Position numbers and translations under genes: made by a program
DNA from: Amycolatopsis regifaucium
GTDB taxonomy: Bacteria > Actinomycetota > Actinomycetes > Mycobacteriales > Pseudonocardiaceae
Assembly (NCBI RefSeq): GCF_001613935.1
Contig: NZ_LQCI01000049.1
Coordinates: 62,001 to 126,000 of the forward strand
Length of the DNA stretch: 64,000 nt
Direction: 5' to 3'
Shown here: positions 60,596-64,000 of the stretch, piece by piece
Layout of the letters: each line of letters opens with the position of its first letter
How positions within the stretch are numbered: the first letter of the stretch is position 1
The notes under the pieces: generated by a model
What the model was told of the DNA's origin: nothing
The model's database searches: none
The model's input: only the letters and a program-made list of their open reading frames with translations

Positions 60596-63460
60596 CTACG
60601 CCGAACGCAGCCCGGCCAGCTCGCTCCGCGACCGCACCTTCAGCTTGCGCAGCACGCTCGCGACATGCTGTTCCACCGTGCGCCGCGACAGGAACAGCAC
60701 CTCGGCGATCTCCCGGTTGGTGTGCCCGGCGGACAGCAGCCGCGCGACGTCACGCTCGCGCGGGGACAGCTCGTCGCCGTAACCCCGGCGGCCGCGTCGA
60801 GACGGGGCGACCGCACCGGTGGAGCGGAACGCGTGGCGGCAGCGCGCGGCGTCGCGAGTGGCGCCGAGGTGGTCGAACGTCTCGGCGAGCGCGGAGAAGG
60901 TCTCGGCGACGTCCTCGTTCCCGGCCAGGCGGCACCGCGCGGCCCGCTCCGCGATCAGTGCCGCGTGATACGGCGCGGGGAGGGTGTCGAAACGCGCGCG
61001 TGCCTGCTCGAAAGCCAGGATCGCTTCGGCGTGCTCTCCCCGCGAGGCCGCGACGAGCCCGCGGTTCGCGGCCAGTGCCGCGCGGGTCGATGGCGCGTCG
61101 AGGCCGGAGATCTCGCGTTCGAACTCGTCGGTCAGTGCGTGCGCCGCGGCGTCCCGTCCGGTGGTGCAGTACGCGTCGGCGGCGGCCATGACGAGATCGG
61201 CGCCCCAGGCCCAGACACCCTTGGCGCGCAGGAGTTCCAGGCCTTTCTCGGCCTGCGCGACGGCCGCCTCGCCGAGGTCCTGCGCGAGCAGCATGCCCGC
61301 CATCCCGGCGTGCGCGGCGATCGCGACCGGGGTGAACGCGTTCTCCGGCTGGTCCGCCGCGGTTCCGGCGAACCGGGCCGCGGCTTCGTCCCATTCGCCG
61401 CGGGCGGCGGCGAGCAGGCCGAGCACGAGACACAGTTCGCTGGTCACCGGCAGGAGGTCGCGGTACTCGTCGATGAGCGCGCCCGCCCGTTCGGCGAGGC
61501 CGTCCCAGTTCCCGGTGAGCCAGTCGGTGTGGACCGCGGTCGCGCGAGCGGTGCTGACGACGTACGGTGCGCCGCAGTCGGCGGCCAGTTGCATCCCGCT
61601 GCGCAGCAGGCTCCTGGCGCGCCGGTGATGGCCGATCCAGGCACAGGCGTCGGCGCTGTTGCAGTGCAGCCGCGCCAGATGCCGTTGCTCGTCGGCCGAA
61701 CCGACGCTGGTCGGGGCCCGGTCCAGCATGGCCCAGCCGCGAGCGTCCCCGATGTGCAGCCGCGACGCGACGTTGTTGGCCATCAGGATGATCCTCAGCC
61801 GCCGGTCGGTCGCCCGGTCGATGAGCCCGTCGACCCGGTCCATCCAGCGGCGGTGCTCGTGCAGCGGGGTCGCGCCGACCCACGGCTGGGCGAGCACACC
61901 CATCCCGCGTCCGGCGAGGTCGGGCCGGTCGGCGAGGTCGTTGACGGCGATCTCGATCTCGGTCCTGGCCGCCTCCAGCCCACCTGCCTGGCGCACCAGC
62001 AGGAGCCCGAGTCCCAGCCGGACTTCGCCGCTCAGCCTGCCGGAAAGCCTGCCGTCGGTGAGCAGTCGTTCCAGCGCCGGGACGACCTCCGCCTGCGCGA
62101 GTCCGTTGCACGCCACCGAACTGAACTTGACCGCCAGTCTGTCCACATCGGACGGTTGGAGGCCCGGTTCGTCGAGCAGGGTACGGAGCAGGTCCGTCGC
62201 CGTGGCGAGGTCACCGACCGTCGACGCCTGATCGGCGGCCGCCTCGCCGTACTTCAGGGCACCGGCCCGGTCACCCGCCTTACGGCAGTGTTCGGCGAGC
62301 CGCACCAGTGACTGCGGGAGGCGGTCGCGCAACAGCCGGGCCGCACGCCGATGCAGTTCCTGACGGTCGGGGCCCGGGATGGTGCGGTAGACGGCTTGCT
62401 GGGCGAGCGCGTGCCGGAAGCCGTATTCGCCTTCATTGGTTTCCACCAGGACATTGCGTTCGAGCGCGAGGACGAGTGCGCGGTGGCCGCGTTCGGCGGT
62501 GAGCGCGGCCGCGGCCGCCAGCAGGTCCGAAGTGGACGGTGTGCCGAGTACGGCGGCGGCCTCGGTGATCCGCCGGGCGGCCGTCGGCAGGGCGGCGAGC
62601 CGTTCCACCGTCGCTTCCCGCAGCAGTGCCGGGACTTCGACGGCGTCGAGCAGACGCCGTGCGGTCGCGCCGTCGGCGTGCACCGCGCCTTCGATGCCAC
62701 CGATCGCGTGCACGACCTCCTCGATCACGAACGGGATCCCCGCGGTCCGCTCGTGCAGCCGCGCGGCGAACTCCGCCGAGACGCCTCCCTCGCCGAGCAG
62801 CGCCGACACCAGCGTTTGGACGCCGTCGCGGTTCAGCGGCCGGAGCGTGACGAGCACGTGTTCGGTGCCGGGCGCGGGGCGGTAGGCGCTGCCGAGTGGA
62901 ATGCCGCCGGGGGTTTCCTCACGCCGGTAGGTGAGCAGGAGGGTCAGCCCGGTCGGCGGATCGGTCATCAGGAACCGCAGCAGGCGGCGGGAGCCGTCGT
63001 CCGCCCAGTGGAGGTCTTCGATGAGGAGGACGTGCGGGCCCAGCGAGCCGAGCAGTTCCCGGACGGCGCGGAAGAGCCGGTGCCGGTCGGCCCTCGGGTC
63101 GCCGAGCCGCGGTGGCGGCGGGGGCAGGAAGGCCGCGAGTTCCGGCAGGTATGGCCCGAGTACGCCGGTCACGGGGTTGAGGTCGCGTGGCGGGCGGACG
63201 TCCTTGAGCGCGTCGAAGACGACGCCGTACGGGAAGGGTTCGCGCAGTGGCTGGCAGCTCCCGGTCAGGACCGGCCGTCCGGCCAGTTCGGGACAGGCCA
63301 GCAGTTCGGTGGCGAGCCGGGTCTTGCCCACGCCCGCTTCACCTTCGAGCATGATCACCGCGGGCGAGCGCATCGCGCCGTCGAGGATCGCGCGTAGTTC
63401 CGCATCACGGCCGACGAGTACCGGCGAACTCGTCCTGCGTCGGCATCCACCGATCACCAT
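60596..63460 (-). CDS. Large LuxR-family ATPase regulator (LAL type)
   Basis: A 954-residue signal-transducing ATPase. The N-terminal AAA/NTPase domain has Walker A GEAGVGKTRLATELL near residue 40 and the Walker B-like LLIEDLHWADDGSR. A long helical, TPR-like sensor region follows (about 350-870). The C-terminal LuxR helix-turn-helix is ELSPRERDVARLLSAGHTNR, then EIAEVLFLSRRTVEQHVASV. LAL regulators activate secondary-metabolism or catabolic genes. It is divergent from a secreted protease across a region with repeated symmetrical sites, which may be its target. Confidence 0.92.
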   Translation of the reverse strand: MVIGGCRRRTSSPVLVGRDAELRAILDGAMRSPAVIMLEGEAGVGKTRLATELLACPELAGRPVLTGSCQPLREPFPYGVVFDALKDVRPPRDLNPVTGVLGPYLPELAAFLPPPPPRLGDPRADRHRLFRAVRELLGSLGPHVLLIEDLHWADDGSRRLLRFLMTDPPTGLTLLLTYRREETPGGIPLGSAYRPAPGTEHVLVTLRPLNRDGVQTLVSALLGEGGVSAEFAARLHERTAGIPFVIEEVVHAIGGIEGAVHADGATARRLLDAVEVPALLREATVERLAALPTAARRITEAAAVLGTPSTSDLLAAAAALTAERGHRALVLALERNVLVETNEGEYGFRHALAQQAVYRTIPGPDRQELHRRAARLLRDRLPQSLVRLAEHCRKAGDRAGALKYGEAAADQASTVGDLATATDLLRTLLDEPGLQPSDVDRLAVKFSSVACNGLAQAEVVPALERLLTDGRLSGRLSGEVRLGLGLLLVRQAGGLEAARTEIEIAVNDLADRPDLAGRGMGVLAQPWVGATPLHEHRRWMDRVDGLIDRATDRRLRIILMANNVASRLHIGDARGWAMLDRAPTSVGSADEQRHLARLHCNSADACAWIGHHRRARSLLRSGMQLAADCGAPYVVSTARATAVHTDWLTGNWDGLAERAGALIDEYRDLLPVTSELCLVLGLLAAARGEWDEAAARFAGTAADQPENAFTPVAIAAHAGMAGMLLAQDLGEAAVAQAEKGLELLRAKGVWAWGADLVMAAADAYCTTGRDAAAHALTDEFEREISGLDAPSTRAALAANRGLVAASRGEHAEAILAFEQARARFDTLPAPYHAALIAERAARCRLAGNEDVAETFSALAETFDHLGATRDAARCRHAFRSTGAVAPSRRGRRGYGDELSPRERDVARLLSAGHTNREIAEVLFLSRRTVEQHVASVLRKLKVRSRSELAGLRSA

Positions 63461-63491
63461 GCCGGGTCACCCCCGCTTCACGAACAACACC

Positions 63492-63719
63492 GTTCGAGTG
63501 AACGCAGCTTAAGCGCGCGCTCAGTGCTCACGGAACCCGCTCGGACGGTCACGGAACTTTCGTAGGGACGGAGGCTTTCCCCAATAGATACGTAGTCCTA
63601 CGGACTGTTGCCTCGCTTGTTCAGGCAGGTACCGCCACCCGAAAGTGATTCCAACGTGACCGCCCGTCACGGCGCTGGCCTCGACCCCCGCCGGCGCGAA
63701 CCACCTGTTCGAGTGAACG
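63492..63719. promoter_or_regulatory. Intergenic repeats between LuxR regulator and protease
   Basis: GTTCGAGTGAACG followed by C/G-AGCT occurs at 63492-63504 and again at 63707-63719; each contains the palindrome GTTC-GAGT-GAAC. Between them are two TCACGGAAC direct repeats about 22 bp apart (near 63527 and 63549) and a CGTAG-TC-CTACG palindrome (63591-63602). This resembles NarL/LuxR-type TACGTAGTCC sites. The region (about 270 bp) holds no gene and must contain both promoters. Confidence 0.6.
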
Positions 63720-63730
63720 GAGCTCAGGAA

Positions 63731-64000
63731 ATGCGTGGAGATCTTCGACGTCACCGGATCGCGGGTGCGGTGCTCACCGGAGCCGCGGTAGCGGCTTCCG
63801 TGGCCTTCGCCGGACCGGCCGCGGCCGCCGAGGGGCAGATCCGCGGCGCCGGTGTGCCGGGAGCCGTCACGGACGGGTACATCGTCTCGCTGAAGAGCGG
63901 CGACGCCGGCCTCGCGGCGAAATACGGCGGTCAGGTGAAGGCGACCTACACCGCGGCGCTGAACGGCTTCTCGGCCAAGATGACCGAGGCTCAGGCGAAG
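63731..64000 (+). CDS. Secreted subtilisin-like protease, N-terminal part (cut by window edge)
   Basis: The frame opens at ATG 63731 and runs off the window. Visible are a signal peptide (basic MRGDLRRHR, Ala-rich core, cleavage near AAAAE) and the start of an inhibitor-I9 propeptide: VTDGYIVSLKSGDAGLAAKY, then VKATYTAALNGFSAKMTEAQ. This opening is characteristic of S8 family proteases such as the aqualysin/proteinase K group in actinobacteria. The catalytic domain lies outside the window. Confidence 0.88.
   Translation, partial: MRGDLRRHRIAGAVLTGAAVAASVAFAGPAAAAEGQIRGAGVPGAVTDGYIVSLKSGDAGLAAKYGGQVKATYTAALNGFSAKMTEAQAK

Noticed and set aside
60494..62311. 605-codon plus-strand frame opposite the LAL regulator
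   Set aside because: Antisense shadow, and it starts inside the palindrome at 60525-60581.

Overview
The window is high-GC DNA from a filamentous actinomycete. The gene set points to the Pseudonocardiales, most likely Amycolatopsis. The pointers are mycothione reductase, the tsf-pyrH-frr-cdsA and dxr-rseP-ispG-GNAT-PBP-map backbone shared with mycobacteria, an ANTAR regulator, DUF1206 and DUF2631 proteins, a Tat-exported PhoD-like phosphatase and long palindromes between genes. The genus is inferred from overall character; no marker gene was compared.

Backbone, left (1-8.4 kb): the end of tsf, then pyrH, frr and cdsA (translation and lipid core), and rlmN at 7.3 kb. Between cdsA and rlmN lie a secreted esterase, a VOC protein, a methyltransferase, a PadR regulator and a broken GNAT. 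Backbone, right (41.4-49.2 kb): DUF2631, dxr, rseP (rip1), ispG, a DUF4081/GNAT protein, a lipoprotein class B PBP and map, in the same order as Mycobacterium tuberculosis.

Accessory block (8.4-41.3 kb): small stress and regulatory genes (SnoaL, SRPBCC, DUF1206), a secreted Asp-box protein, a class V aminotransferase convergent with an AraC-decarboxylase pair, an ANTAR regulator, a PhoD phosphatase, a membrane protein/XRE/MDR operon with a readable promoter, a decayed LLM oxidoreductase, a MarR-MFS divergon with a dense operator array, a P450, an alpha/beta hydrolase, a MocR regulator and metH. metH carries an upstream element that reads as an S-adenosylhomocysteine riboswitch. The largest gene (31.1-39.1 kb) encodes an RHS/YD-repeat polymorphic toxin with a LamG insert, pretoxin and Hint domains and an unrecognised C-terminal tip. 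A small candidate immunity gene follows 4 nt later, and this tail is clearly lower in GC than the rest.

Right flank (49.2-64 kb): a GntR regulator divergent from a CynX-type MFS transporter, a small secreted protein behind two GAAC-N2-GTTC boxes, mycothione reductase, a trypsin-like protease, an ElaA acetyltransferase, bioF, a DEAD-box helicase with a long leader, a cellulose/chitin-active LPMO with an exact CebR-type operator, a RIO kinase, a large LuxR-type ATPase regulator and the start of a secreted subtilisin-like protease.

Across the window, gene ends are marked by unusually long, near-perfect palindromes. Several belong to one sequence family, and two copies differ by compensatory changes. 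No tRNA, rRNA, CRISPR array, insertion sequence or origin was seen.
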